Shown in pieces: positions 10,266 to 19,129 of a DNA stretch of 64,000 nt. The notes under the pieces are model-generated. The model made no database searches, had not been told where the DNA came from, and saw nothing but the letters and a program-made list of their open reading frames with translations. Source of the DNA: Microbacterium sp. Se63.02b (lineage in GTDB: Bacteria > Actinomycetota > Actinomycetes > Actinomycetales > Microbacteriaceae); contig NZ_CP050453.1 of assembly GCF_014171575.1 (NCBI RefSeq), positions 558,001 through 622,000 on the forward strand, written 5' to 3'. Each line of letters begins with the position of its first letter. Positions within the stretch are counted from its first letter, which is position 1. Made by a program: the position numbers and the translations under genes.

Positions 10266-11356
10266 TCAGAACAGCATCGGCTGCGCGGGTGCGGCCGCCG
10301 CGCGCCCGCTGGGGGTGAAGACCACCGGCCCGGGGGACGATGCACCCGTCTGCACGTGCCCCTGTCCTGGTCGGAGTCCGCGCCGGGGTAGTCGTCTTCG
10401 TGGCGGCCGTCGAGACCGTGCATGCGGATGAGCGGGCGAGCCCGCTTCGAGAGCCACTGCCGATAGCCCTTCGGCGCCTCGGCCGAAGCGCCAGGATAGA
10501 GGCCCCGATACGAGGAGACGAGGTCAGGTCGATGAGCCTCGAGCCATTCGAAGAACCACGGCTTGACGCCGGGGCGCAGGTGCAGGGCGCCGTAGATGAC
10601 GCTGCGGGCCCCTGCCTCCTTGATGCGCAGAAGGGCGCTGTCGATCGCGGCCAGAGAGTCGGTCATGTGGGGCATGATCGGCATCAGGAACACGGTCACG
10701 GGGAAGCCCGCGTCCGATAGGGCGCGCACCGTGTCGAGGCGGGCCTGGGTCGTCGGGGCTCCTGGTTCGATCGCCTTCTGCAGCTCGTCGTCGTACATCG
10801 CGATCGACATCTGCACGTCGACGGGCACCCGCTGTGCGGCTTTCACGAGCAGCGGGATGTCTCGGCGGATCAACGTGCCCTTGGTGAGGATCGACATCGG
10901 GGTCCCGGAGGCCGCCAGTGCCTCGATGATGCCGGGCATGAGCGTGTAGCGACCCTCGGCCCGCTGGTACGGGTCGGTGTTGGTTCCGAGGGCCACGGTC
11001 TCGTGCTGCCAGCTGCCTTTGCGCAGCTCGCGCTCGAGCACCTCGACGACGTTGACCTTGACCACGATCTGCGAGTCGAAGTCGGAGCCGCCGTCGAGGT
11101 CGAGGTACTCGTGCGTCCCTCGGGCGAAGCAGTAGACGCACGCGTGGCTGCATCCGCGGTAGGGGTTGATCGTCCACGCGAAGGGCATACGTGACGCGCC
11201 GGGGACGTGGTTCAAGGCGGACTTCGACAGCACCTCGTGGAACGTCATCCCCGCGAACTCGGGAGTGGTGAGCGATCGCAGCACGCTCGAGCGGTCTTCG
11301 AGTCCCGGCAGCGCCGCCGCGTCGGTCTCTCCGAGTTTCTGTCCCTGCCACCGCAT
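10266..11356 (-). pseudogene. Rv2578c-family radical SAM protein, one frameshift near the C-terminus
   Basis: Repaired length about 363 residues. The radical SAM cluster motif is RGCSHACVYCFARGTHEYL (CxxxCxYC), followed by VALGTNTDPYQRAEGRYTLM and ILTKGTLIRRDIPLL, the pattern of the SplB-like/Rv2578c group. The reaction is unknown. The frame is open from 11356 to about 10370, where a small indel (beside GGACAGG on the minus strand) moves the frame; the second frame supplies the natural tail QTGASSPGPVVFTPSG ending PMLF. The length of 1091 bases fits one missing base. yaeQ follows closely. Confidence 0.83.
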
Positions 11357-11406
11357 TCCTCCATTCGAACAGAAGAACGATGATGACGCAAGCGACTCTC
11401 AGAGAT

Positions 11407-11424
11407 ATCTTCGAATGCGAAGAT
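11407..11424. repeat. Perfect inverted repeat upstream of the carboxypeptidase
   Basis: ATCTTCG and CGAAGAT form 7-base arms around AATG, ending 6 bases before the ATG at 11431. It lies in the gap between the divergent radical SAM gene and the VanY gene and could be an operator or a small RNA hairpin occluding the ribosome site. It does not match the mycobacterial LexA box. Confidence 0.45.
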
Positions 11425-11430
11425 GGACCA

Positions 11431-12360
11431 ATGCCCCTTTCGCCGCACGCACAGCATGCGGCTCCGCGCTCCCCGCTCCGTGGACCCGCCCTGCCGCTCG
11501 GTGTCGCTCTGACCGCGATCGGGATCCTGTTCTCCCTGGGCTCCGCTCCCATCGCCTCGTCGGACGCGGAGCCCATGCCGGAGCCGGTCGTGGTGATGCA
11601 GGTTCCGACCGTGCAGGTGGGGGCGACGACCGCAGCCGATCCCTGCGCCGACACCGCCGTGCAGCAGGCTCTCTCGAACGGTGACGATGCCGCGGCGATC
11701 GCGGGTTTCGGAGGTGGGGCGGCCTTCCGTGAGGCGGTGGTCGCCGGCAATGCTCCGTGCGTCTCGCTCAGCGATCCTGCACGCCTCTGGGTCGTGGTCA
11801 ACAAGAGCCGCCCGCTGGACCCGCCGGAGTACGAACCCGCCGACCTCGACGCCGTTCCGCTGCAGATGACCACGCTGTCCGGTCGCGTGCGCTCCGACGT
11901 CGCGGCCGCCGTCGGGCGGATGGCCGATGCGGCGTCGGCCGCAGGCGTCGGGCGGCTCGGCGCGAACAACGGCTACCGCTCCTATGGGCTGCAGGTGACG
12001 ACCTACGCCGCGCACGTCCGCTCGCAGGGGCAGCAGGATGCGGATGCCGGTTCCGCGCGGCCGGGGCACAGCGAGCACCAGACCGGGCTGGCCCTCGACG
12101 TCGTCGCCTGCGGGTCGGGCTGCGGCGGACTCGACGGTTTCGGCGGGACCGCGCAGAGCGACTGGGTCGCCGCACACGCGTGGGAGTACGGGTTCATCGT
12201 CCGCTACGAGCAGGTCGGCACGCCCGTCACGGGCTACGCGCCGGAGCCGTGGCACCTCCGCTACGTCGGCGTCGACCTCGCCACGGCCTATCACGACGGC
12301 GGATATCACACGCTCGAGGAGTTCTTCGGGCTCCCCGCCGCCCCCGATTACGCCCACTGA
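11431..12360 (+). CDS. Secreted D-alanyl-D-alanine carboxypeptidase, VanY/peptidase M15 family
   Basis: Cell-wall peptidase expected to trim the terminal D-Ala of peptidoglycan stem peptides outside the membrane. With the ATG at 11431 it has 309 residues: a short basic N-terminus, a hydrophobic signal/anchor (ALPLGVALTAIGILFSLG), a linker, and the VanY domain. Zinc and catalytic motifs are visible: NGYRSYGLQ, SARPGHSEHQTGLALDVV (HxxxxxxD type) and PEPWHLRYVG with the third zinc His. An in-frame ATG at 11380 would add 17 residues upstream of the signal peptide and swallow the inverted repeat, so I prefer 11431. No van resistance genes accompany it, so housekeeping wall remodelling is likelier than glycopeptide resistance. 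Confidence 0.85.
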   Translation: MPLSPHAQHAAPRSPLRGPALPLGVALTAIGILFSLGSAPIASSDAEPMPEPVVVMQVPTVQVGATTAADPCADTAVQQALSNGDDAAAIAGFGGGAAFREAVVAGNAPCVSLSDPARLWVVVNKSRPLDPPEYEPADLDAVPLQMTTLSGRVRSDVAAAVGRMADAASAAGVGRLGANNGYRSYGLQVTTYAAHVRSQGQQDADAGSARPGHSEHQTGLALDVVACGSGCGGLDGFGGTAQSDWVAAHAWEYGFIVRYEQVGTPVTGYAPEPWHLRYVGVDLATAYHDGGYHTLEEFFGLPAAPDYAH

Positions 12361-12512
12361 ATCGGGCGCGGACCTCCTGGTTGCGGCATCCGACAACCGC
12401 GGTACCGAGTGTCACCGTTTATGGGATGCATTCTCACAACGTCCTGTCCCGGCCGCTTCCTGACACGTAGAATCACCGGAGCAACGATGCATGAGACGTT
12501 CAGGAGGACGGC

Positions 12513-13676
12513 ATGGAACGCGACATCTACGAAGAGGATCACGAGGCTTTCCGCGACCTCGTCAAGGATTTCGTCAAGCGCCACGTGACGAACGAGGCGA
12601 TCGAGAAGTGGGACGCCGCCGGTGAGATCGACCGGGCGACCATGCTGGCAGCCGGCGAGGCAGGTCTGATCGGACTGTCGGTCCCCGAGGAGTTCGGCGG
12701 GGCCGGGATGCTGCAGGACTACCGCTTCCGCACGATCGTCATGGAGGAGGTCATCGCCTCCGGCGCCGGTTCGCTCGCGGGTGCCTTCGGCATCCAGGAC
12801 GACCTGGCCGTGCCCTACCTCGTGCACATGGGAACGCAGGAGCAGAAGGAGAAGTGGCTGCCCCGCATGGCCACGGGCGAGGTGCTCGGCGCGCTCGCGA
12901 TGACCGACCCCGGTGCGGGCTCGGATCTGCGCGGCATCAAGACCAACGCCAAGAAGGTCGACGGCGGTTACATCCTCAACGGCGCGAAGACGTTCATCTC
13001 CTCCGGCACGACGGCCGACGTCGTTGTGACCTTCGTCAAGACCGGCGAGGGCAACCGTCCTGACGCATTCAGCCTGCTGCTCGTCGAGAAGGGCATGGAG
13101 GGCTTCGACCAGGGCAAGAAGCTCAGCAAGATGGGCTTCCACGGCTGGGACACGGCCGAGCTCAGCTTCACCGACGTGTTCATCCCCGACGAGAACCTGA
13201 TCAGCGGCAAAGAGGGTCAGGGCTTCATCCAGCTGATGCTGAACCTGCCGCTCGAGCGTCTCTCCATCGGCGTCGCCGCTGCGGCCGCCGCGCAGGCCGC
13301 TCTCGACTGGACCGTCGCCTACACGAAGGACCGCGAGGCGTTCGGCGAGCGCATCGCCGACTTCCAGAACACCCGCTTCCGCCTCGCCGACATGTCGGCG
13401 ACCACCGATGCGATGTGGGCGTACATCGACCGCGCGCTGCTCGCCTACAAGAACAGCACGCTCACCGCCGAGGACGCCGCGAAGGTGAAGTTCTGGGCGA
13501 CCGAGCGCGAGTGGGAGGTGCTCGACATGGGTGTGCAGCTGCACGGCGGCTACGGCTACATCATGGAGTACCCGATCGCCCGCGCGTTCACCGACGCCCG
13601 AGTGCACCGCATCTACGGGGGCACGAACGAGATCATGCGCGACCTCGTCGGACGGCAGATCGCCGGCAAGCGCTGA
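12513..13676 (+). CDS. Acyl-CoA dehydrogenase (FadE-like)
   Basis: FAD flavoenzyme catalysing the first alpha,beta-dehydrogenation of acyl-CoA in beta-oxidation. Complete at 387 residues. Family signatures are GLIGLSVPEEFGGAG, ALAMTDPGAGSDLRGIKT (flavin/substrate loop), GHDT-like GWDTAELSFTDVFIP, the QNTRFRLADM region and the C-terminal LHGGYGYIMEYPIARAFTDA, whose Glu is the catalytic base in the long-chain type. The start ATG has AGGAGG seven bases upstream. It is a single-gene unit: a TAGAAT at 12468-12473 may be its -10 box and a strong terminator follows. Confidence 0.95.
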   Translation: MERDIYEEDHEAFRDLVKDFVKRHVTNEAIEKWDAAGEIDRATMLAAGEAGLIGLSVPEEFGGAGMLQDYRFRTIVMEEVIASGAGSLAGAFGIQDDLAVPYLVHMGTQEQKEKWLPRMATGEVLGALAMTDPGAGSDLRGIKTNAKKVDGGYILNGAKTFISSGTTADVVVTFVKTGEGNRPDAFSLLLVEKGMEGFDQGKKLSKMGFHGWDTAELSFTDVFIPDENLISGKEGQGFIQLMLNLPLERLSIGVAAAAAAQAALDWTVAYTKDREAFGERIADFQNTRFRLADMSATTDAMWAYIDRALLAYKNSTLTAEDAAKVKFWATEREWEVLDMGVQLHGGYGYIMEYPIARAFTDARVHRIYGGTNEIMRDLVGRQIAGKR

Positions 13677-13688
13677 CGCGACCGCATC

Positions 13689-13722
13689 GAAGAGGCCCCG
13701 GATGTCGCATCGGGGCCTCTTC
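13689..13722 (+). terminator. Strong hairpin terminator after acyl-CoA dehydrogenase
   Basis: GAAGAGGCCCCG (13689-13700) pairs perfectly over 12 bases with CGGGGCCTCTTC (13711-13722), leaving a 10-base loop. It sits 13 bases after the stop codon. Confidence 0.88.
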
Positions 13723-13740
13723 GCGTCTCCGCCGCGGTTC

Positions 13741-13761
13741 GGTGGCACCGGTGGTGCCACC
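13741..13761. repeat. Perfect 21-base inverted repeat over the PemK-like start
   Basis: GGTGGCACC-GGT-GGTGCCACC: 9-base arms with a 3-base centre. It overlaps the first codons of the PemK-like gene and encodes residues (VAPVVPP) that replace the usual WxVxL strand of MazF proteins. It could be an autoregulatory operator or the scar of an insertion. Confidence 0.6.
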
Positions 13762-14080
13762 GTTCGACCCCGCGGTCGGCTCCGAGGTGCGCAAGACACG
13801 ACCGGCCGTGCTGGTGAGCAACAACACGGCGAATGCGGTCGCAGCACGGCGATCGCAGGCGACCGTGACCGTCGTGCCCGTCACGTCGAACGTCCAGCGC
13901 GTGCTGCCATTCCAGGTGCTGCTCCCGGCTGCCGCAACCGGGATCGACCGTGACTCCAAGGCTCAGGCCGAGCAGGTGCGCACGATCTCGGTCGCGCGGA
14001 TCGTCCGGCCGGTCGGATGGGTCCCGGCCGAACTGATGGCCGCGATCGACGAGGCGCTGCGACTGCATCTGTCGCTCTGA
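13742..14080 (+). CDS. PemK/MazF-like growth inhibitor (orphan, N-terminus atypical)
   Basis: MazF/PemK toxins are small mRNA endoribonucleases. Residues FDPAVGSEVRKTRPAVLVSN are the hallmark strand-loop (FDPxxGSEQxKxRPxxV), and VTVVPVTSNVQRVLPFQVLL and AEQVRTISVARIVRPVGWVP complete the fold; about 112 residues is normal length. The expected first strand (MxRGxVWxVxFDP) is only partly present: in frame upstream one reads RRGSVAPVVPPFDP, with no ATG before RRG, so the ancestral start seems lost in the preceding terminator and GTG 13742 is only a possible start. No antitoxin gene is visible on either side. It may be a decaying or antitoxin-free copy, or a missed base may hide the true N-terminus. 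Confidence 0.6.
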   Translation: MAPVVPPFDPAVGSEVRKTRPAVLVSNNTANAVAARRSQATVTVVPVTSNVQRVLPFQVLLPAAATGIDRDSKAQAEQVRTISVARIVRPVGWVPAELMAAIDEALRLHLSL

Positions 14081-14248
14081 GGTGCCGTCACGCCGCCACT
14101 TGTATCGGACGTCGTGGCCTCCGCGCCGTCCGCGAGAGCATGAGGTTCGCGCCCTCGTGGGGAATAGCACCGTGAAACCCCTGTTCACACGACGATTCAT
14201 CGACCCCGGCAGCGATCGTCGAGACTTTCGTGACTTGTCTCTTCAGGG

Positions 14249-14298
14249 GATACATGTCCTGCACGATGATCGATACATGTCGGATACGAGATGTCCGA
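14249..14298 (+). promoter_or_regulatory. Repeated GATACATGTC boxes, candidate operator of the GntR gene
   Basis: GATACATGTC occurs at 14249-14258 and again at 14272-14281, 23 bases apart (about two helical turns), followed by a degenerate third copy in GGATACGAGATGTC. The boxes lie 50-100 bases before the GntR start in a 265-base gap with no gene. Autoregulation by the GntR protein, with control of the operon behind it, is inferred from position. Confidence 0.5.
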
Positions 14299-14345
14299 CC
14301 AGGGGAACGACGGAGTCCCCACACCCGCTCATCGAAGAGGCCGGA

Positions 14346-15160
14346 ATGTCCACTCTCACCATGCCGCTGCTCGACCGCACGTCGACAGCACCGATCTGGT
14401 TCCAGATCATGCGCGCCATCGAGGCCGAGATCGCCCAGGGCACCTGGGCTCCCGGCGACCGGTTGCCGAGCGAGAGCGAGCTGCGCGCGCACTTCTCGGC
14501 GTCGCGCACCTCGATCCGCGACGCGCTGTCTCGTCTCGAGAGCGCCGGGATCATCTCGCGCCAACAGGGCAAGGGCGCCTTCGTCGAACGCGCACAGGGG
14601 CCTTCGGCGTGGACGCTCCCCTCCGCGCCCAGCCTTCTCGGCGAATACAGCGAAGACGGCCGCAGCGCCCTGAGCTCCGAGATCCTCCGCGCCGGCATCG
14701 AGCCGCTCCCGTCGTGGGCGGCCGCGGTCGTCGGACGCGAATCACCCGACGGCACGGGTTTCGTGCTGGAGCGCGTGCGCGCCGTCGGCTCCCGCACCGC
14801 CGTGCACGTCATCAACTACCTGCCGTCGCGCTTCGCCGGGGTGCTCCCGACCTCCGCGATCCGCGGGCGAGCCTCTACGCCGCGATCCGGAACGTCGCGG
14901 GAGTCCGCATCGCCCGCATGCACCGCACGATCGAGGCGGTCGCCGCCGACCGCGTGCTCGCCGCGTTGCTCGAGGTCGAGCCCGGGCATCCGATCGTCGT
15001 CGTCGAAGCCGTCGCCTACGACCAGGCCGGCCAGCCCATCGACTTCTCGCGCGCGTCAGTGCGCACCGACCGCCTGCGCGTCAGCGTCGACACCGGGTTC
15101 GACGCCGCCGGCATCTCGACCGAGACCGCCTCCGGCCGCTACCCGACCGCGCTGCGCTGA
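14346..15160 (+). pseudogene. GntR family transcriptional regulator with UTRA domain, one frameshift
   Basis: Repaired length about 271 residues. The N-terminal winged helix is clear: APIWFQIMRAIEAEIAQGTW, GDRLPSESELRAHF, ISRQQGKGAFVER. The rest is a HutC/FarR-type UTRA effector domain, ending with AYDQAGQPIDFSRASVRTD, the usual UTRA closing strand. The frame breaks near 14865 beside CGCGGGCG; the length of 815 bases fits one lost base. The ATG at 14346 follows GAAGAGGCCGGA. It heads the LsrK/LsrF operon and presumably responds to a phosphorylated intermediate of that pathway. Confidence 0.83.
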
Positions 15161-15198
15161 CCCGCCTTCCACTCACCGACTCTCTGGGAGCCCTGCAC

Positions 15199-16218
15199 AT
15201 GACCGACCACCGCATCCTCGTCATCGGCGACAGCTACATGAACGCCGAGATCTTCGTCCGCGCGTTCGCCCAGCGCGGGATCGCGGCCGACGCGGCCACG
15301 ATGACGATCACGACGCCGACGTGGGACACCTCCTCGATCCGGGAGTACGAGGGCGACCCCGCGGAGGTCGCCCTGGTCGCTCGGGGGTACGACGTCATCG
15401 CGTTCCATGCGGCGCCGGTGACCGCCGACGTGCTCGCCGCCCTGCCCGATCTGCGACTGGTCGGATGCGCCCGCGGCGGCCCGGTGAACGTCGACCTCGA
15501 CGCCGCACATGAGCGCGGCGTGCGGGTCACGACCACGCCGGGCAAGAACGCCGACGCGGTCGCCGACCTGACCATCGGCTTCCTGATCTCCCTGATCCGC
15601 AACGTGCCCGCCTCCCTCCGAGACGTCGACGAGCGGGTCGCGGACGGTCGCCCGCTGGCCGAGTCGACCTTCGAAGGCGCGCGGTGGTTCGGCCGCGAGG
15701 TCAAGGGTCTCCGGCTCGGTCTCATCGGCTACGGCAACGTCGCCCGACTGGTCGCCGCTCGTGCGCGCGCGCTCGGAGCCATGATCACCGTCTACGACCC
15801 GTTCGTCGACCCGGCGTCCGTGCCCGACGCCACCATCGTCTCCGATCTCGACGCGCTGCTCGCCGCCAGCGACGTCGTCAGCGTCCACGCACGCGCGACC
15901 GCAGAGAACCGGCACATGATCGGTGCCGAGCAGATCGCGCGCATGCCGGAGGGAGCGTTCCTCATCAACACGGCGCGGGAATCGCTCGTCGACGAGCAGG
16001 CCCTCCTCGACGCGCTGCGCAGCGGCAGGCTCGCGGGGGTCGCACTCGACGTGAACGAGCCGGACGGACCGTGGCGCGAGCTGGTCGCCGAACCGAACCT
16101 CATCCTCACGCCCCACCTCGCCGGGGCGACCGAAGAGACCCTCGTCCGCGGTGCCGACATGCTCGCCGCCGAGGTCGAGAGCTTCCTGGCAGACGGGAGC
16201 CTCCGATGGGAGCGATGA
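15199..16218 (+). CDS. D-isomer 2-hydroxyacid dehydrogenase (SerA-like), NAD-dependent
   Basis: 339-residue oxidoreductase interconverting a 2-hydroxyacid and a 2-oxoacid. The Rossmann motif is GLRLGLIGYGNVARLVAARA. Catalytic features are NTARESLVDEQALL (Arg), DVNEP (Glu) and LTPHLAGATEETL (His). The family GKNADAVADLTIGFLISLIR segment precedes the nucleotide domain. It lacks an ACT domain, so it is not a regulated serine-pathway SerA. It overlaps the next gene (LsrK) by an ATGA, so it is part of the same operon. Its substrate is unknown; a C4-C5 sugar acid or a hydroxy-ketone derived from the imported compound is plausible. Confidence 0.88.
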   Translation: MTDHRILVIGDSYMNAEIFVRAFAQRGIAADAATMTITTPTWDTSSIREYEGDPAEVALVARGYDVIAFHAAPVTADVLAALPDLRLVGCARGGPVNVDLDAAHERGVRVTTTPGKNADAVADLTIGFLISLIRNVPASLRDVDERVADGRPLAESTFEGARWFGREVKGLRLGLIGYGNVARLVAARARALGAMITVYDPFVDPASVPDATIVSDLDALLAASDVVSVHARATAENRHMIGAEQIARMPEGAFLINTARESLVDEQALLDALRSGRLAGVALDVNEPDGPWRELVAEPNLILTPHLAGATEETLVRGADMLAAEVESFLADGSLRWER

Positions 16219-17807
16219 CCGAGGTCTTCCTCGCGATCGACGCCGGCACCGGATCGGCGCGCGCACTCGCCTTCGACATCGAAGGGCGGCTCGTGACCCA
16301 GGCCGCACGCGAGTGGACGCACGATGCGGTCGCCGGTCACCCCGGTGGCACGGTCTTCGACACCGAGGGCGGATGGCGTGCCATCGCGGCCGCCGTCGCC
16401 GAGGTGGTCGCGCGGCTCGGTGATCGACGGGTGGCAGCCGTCGCGGCGTCGAGCATGCGCGAGGGCTTCGTCCTGTACGACGCCGAAGGGCACGAGCTCT
16501 GGGCCTGCCCGAACACCGACGGACGAGCCCGCGCGGAAGCCGACGAACTGGTCGCCGAAGGGGTCGCCGACGAGGTGTACCGCACGGCGGGGGACTGGGT
16601 GTCGATCACGGCACCGGCCCGGTTGCGGTGGATCGCGCGTCATGAGCCCGGCCTCCTCGCACGCGCCCGCCATCTCGGGATGCTCAGCGACTGGGTCACG
16701 ACGCGGCTCACGGGTGTCTTCGTCACGGAGCCGACCAGCGGGTCGAGCTCGGCGCTGTTCGACCTCAGGGCACGCGACTGGTCGGACGACCTGGCGAGGC
16801 TCGTGGGCGTCGACCGGAGCATCCTCCCCGGTCGTCGAATGCGGAGAGGTCGTCGGGGCGGTCACGCCCGCTGCCGCCGCCGCGACCGGGCTGCCCGTCG
16901 GAACCCCGGTCGTCACCGGAGGAGCCGACACGCAGCTCGCCCTGCACGGCATCGCCGCGAGAGAAGGCGTGCCGACGATCGTGGCAGGCACCTTCTGGCA
17001 GACGACGGCCGTGACCTCGGAGCCGCTCATCGACCCGGAGCGGCGGCTGCGCACGCTGTGCCACGTCGACCGCGGCAGCTGGATGGTCGAGGGCATCGGG
17101 TTCCTGTCGGGACTCGCGATGCGCTGGTTCCGCGACGCGATGTGCCCGGATGCCGCCGCCCTGGGCCGTGCGACCGGGAGGTCGGCGTTCGCCGTGATGG
17201 AGGAGTGGGCGGCCGAGGTGCCCGTCGGCGCGAACGGCGTCGTCGCCACCATGGCGAACGTCATGCAGGCCGACGCGTGGCATCACGCCGCGCCGGCCTT
17301 CGTGGGCTTCGACATCAACGATGCCGCACGCTCTTCGCGGGGAGCATTCGTCCGCGCGATCGAGGAGTCGGCCGCCATCGTGGCGAGTGCGCACCTCGAC
17401 ATCCTCGCCGCGCTCACGGAGGGACGAGCGGTCTCCGAAGGGACAGTGACCTTCACCGGCGGTTCGAGTGCCGGCGCGCTCTGGCCGCGCGTGATCGCCG
17501 GCGTCACCGGCCTCGACACGCGCGTGACCCCGGCGCCGGAGGCGACCTCCTACGGCGCCGCCCGACTGGCGGCGCGCGGCGTGGGCGCCGCCCTGCCCCC
17601 GATGGGCGATCCCGACCGGGTCGAGCGCGTCGACCGGAACGAGCACGAGCAGTACCGGGCGGTGACCGAGCGCTGGCACCGCGTGTATCGCGACGTGCTC
17701 TCGATCTCCGGACCCGACCTGCCCCCGCTCTTCACGCCCCCGGCGCCGCTCGCGGCCCCCACGACCATTCCCCCACCCGGCTCACGCCCGTCGGCCATGG
17801 CCGCTGA
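16215..17807 (+). pseudogene. lsrK: FGGY-family kinase, LsrK-like (autoinducer-2 kinase family), frameshifted
   Basis: Carbohydrate kinase of about 530 residues. LsrK hallmarks are frequent: FLAIDAGTGSARALAFDIEG (phosphate loop), [76 protein letters not shown] and [17 protein letters not shown]. LsrK phosphorylates the AI-2 precursor DPD, although other sugars are possible here. The start is the ATG at 16215 overlapping the previous stop. A C run near 16830 has lost two bases or gained one. The second frame then runs without a stop into the next gene, so a further indel near the C-rich 3' end is likely; I end the gene at the TGA at 17805-17807, with the last 20 residues uncertain. The adjacent LsrF gene supports the assignment. 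Confidence 0.78.
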
Positions 17808-17829
17808 CATACACCAGAAGGAAGAGAAC

Positions 17830-18720
17830 ATGGCAGATCTCGAAGGCAACATCTCCGCGAAGAAGTTCCGCGCCGACACCCCGGCCGTCCGCTTCTCGCA
17901 GAACATCCGGGGAGCCGCGAACCTCGATTGGGGCATGCAGAACCGCCTCTCGCGCATCCTCGACCCCCAGACCGGTCGGACCGTCATGCTGGCCTTCGAC
18001 CACGGCTACTTCCAGGGGCCGACATCCGGCCTCGAGCGCATCGACCTGAACATCGCGCCGCTCGCCGAGTACGCCGACGCCCTCATGTGCACCCGTGGCG
18101 CGCTGCGCACCTCGGTGCCGCCGGCGACCAGGGCCGGCCTCGTCCTGCGGGCATCGGGCGGGCCCTCGATCCTCAAGGACCTCTCCGACGAGTACACGGC
18201 GATGGCGATGGAGGATGCCGTGCGCATCAACGCCGACGCCGTGGCCGTGCAGGTCTTCGTCGGGGGCGAGCACGAGAGCCGCAGCATCCGCAACCTCACG
18301 ACCCTCGTCGACGAGGGGTACGCCGCCGGCGTCCCGGTGCTCGGGGTGACCGCGGTGGGCAAAGAGCTCGTGCGCGATGCCCGCTACCTCGGCCTCGCGA
18401 CCCGCATGATCGCGGAGCTCGGCGCCCAGCTGGTCAAGACCTACTACTGCGACGAGGGCTTCGAAGACGTCGTCGCCGGCTGCCCGGTTCCGGTGATCAT
18501 GGCCGGCGGCAAGAAGCTCCCCGAGCAGGAGGCACTCACCATGGCCTCCAACGCGGTGCGCGCGGGAGCCGCCGGTGTCGACATGGGGCGCAACATCTTC
18601 CAGAGCGCCGACCCCGCCGCCATGATGCGCGCCGTGCGTGCGGTCGTGCACGACGACGTCGACCCGGCTGACGCGTACGAACTGTTCCGCGACGCCACCG
18701 AGACGCGGGTGCTCGCATGA
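17830..18720 (+). CDS. lsrF: LsrF-like thiolase/class I aldolase (3-hydroxy-5-phosphonooxypentane-2,4-dione thiolase family)
   Basis: 296 residues, the LsrF length. LsrF transfers an acetyl group from phosphorylated AI-2 breakdown product to CoA. Visible are [71 protein letters not shown], and [20 protein letters not shown]; the Lys of VKTYY falls at residue 203, the Schiff-base Lys position known for LsrF. The C-terminal phosphate-binding segment is [18 protein letters not shown] at 17830 follows AAGGAAGAG. The stop overlaps the cupin start. It acts after the kinase in the same operon. Confidence 0.88.
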   Translation: MADLEGNISAKKFRADTPAVRFSQNIRGAANLDWGMQNRLSRILDPQTGRTVMLAFDHGYFQGPTSGLERIDLNIAPLAEYADALMCTRGALRTSVPPATRAGLVLRASGGPSILKDLSDEYTAMAMEDAVRINADAVAVQVFVGGEHESRSIRNLTTLVDEGYAAGVPVLGVTAVGKELVRDARYLGLATRMIAELGAQLVKTYYCDEGFEDVVAGCPVPVIMAGGKKLPEQEALTMASNAVRAGAAGVDMGRNIFQSADPAAMMRAVRAVVHDDVDPADAYELFRDATETRVLA

Positions 18721-19085
18721 GTTCCGAGGTGCTGCGCGCGGCGGATGCCGAACTCCGGTTCGGCGACTGGGGTCCCGGCTACCTGGCGCAGGGTGAGGAT
18801 GCCGCGTTCGGCGTCGTGGTGCTGCGCCCCGGCGACGAGTTCGCCAACCACCTCCACGAGCACCACACCGAGTCGTTCGTCGTCTTGGAAGGACGCGCCG
18901 AGATCTGGCTCGACCGCGACACGCGTCGCGTCGTCTCGGCCGGCGACGTGCTGCGCGCCGAACCGCACGAGGAGCACTTCGTGCGCAACCCGTTCGACGC
19001 GACGTTCCGCGCCGTCTTCGTCAAGACGCCCTGGGTCGACGGCGACAAGGTCGATCGACCATGGACGCCGGGCGCCCCCGCATAG
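18717..19085 (+). CDS. Small cupin-domain protein
   Basis: 122 residues forming a single cupin barrel. Metal-site motif 1 is present as [20 protein letters not shown] (HxHxxxxExxxxxxG) and motif 2 as [20 protein letters not shown]. Such proteins may act as isomerases, epimerases or dioxygenases. It overlaps lsrF by ATGA, taking the place occupied in enteric lsr operons by LsrG, an unrelated small isomerase. An isomerase function in the same step is a guess from position. Confidence 0.82.
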   Translation: MSSEVLRAADAELRFGDWGPGYLAQGEDAAFGVVVLRPGDEFANHLHEHHTESFVVLEGRAEIWLDRDTRRVVSAGDVLRAEPHEEHFVRNPFDATFRAVFVKTPWVDGDKVDRPWTPGAPA

Positions 19086-19129
19086 ACCGAACCACCACCC
19101 CACCCGAAGAACATCGAAAGGACAGCACC

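Noticed and set aside
11401..11430. LexA/SOS box before VanY
   Set aside because: The palindrome CTTCGAATGCGAAG does not match the actinobacterial TCGAACnnnnGTTCGA pattern.
11431..12360. Glycopeptide resistance carboxypeptidase
   Set aside because: Although the domain is VanY, there is no VanR/S, VanH/A/X neighbour.
16215..18720. LsrK-LsrF fusion protein implied by one continuous frame
   Set aside because: The joined region contains a good ribosome site and start for LsrF, and the kinase side is already displaced by an indel; a lost stop at a C-rich end is the simpler explanation.
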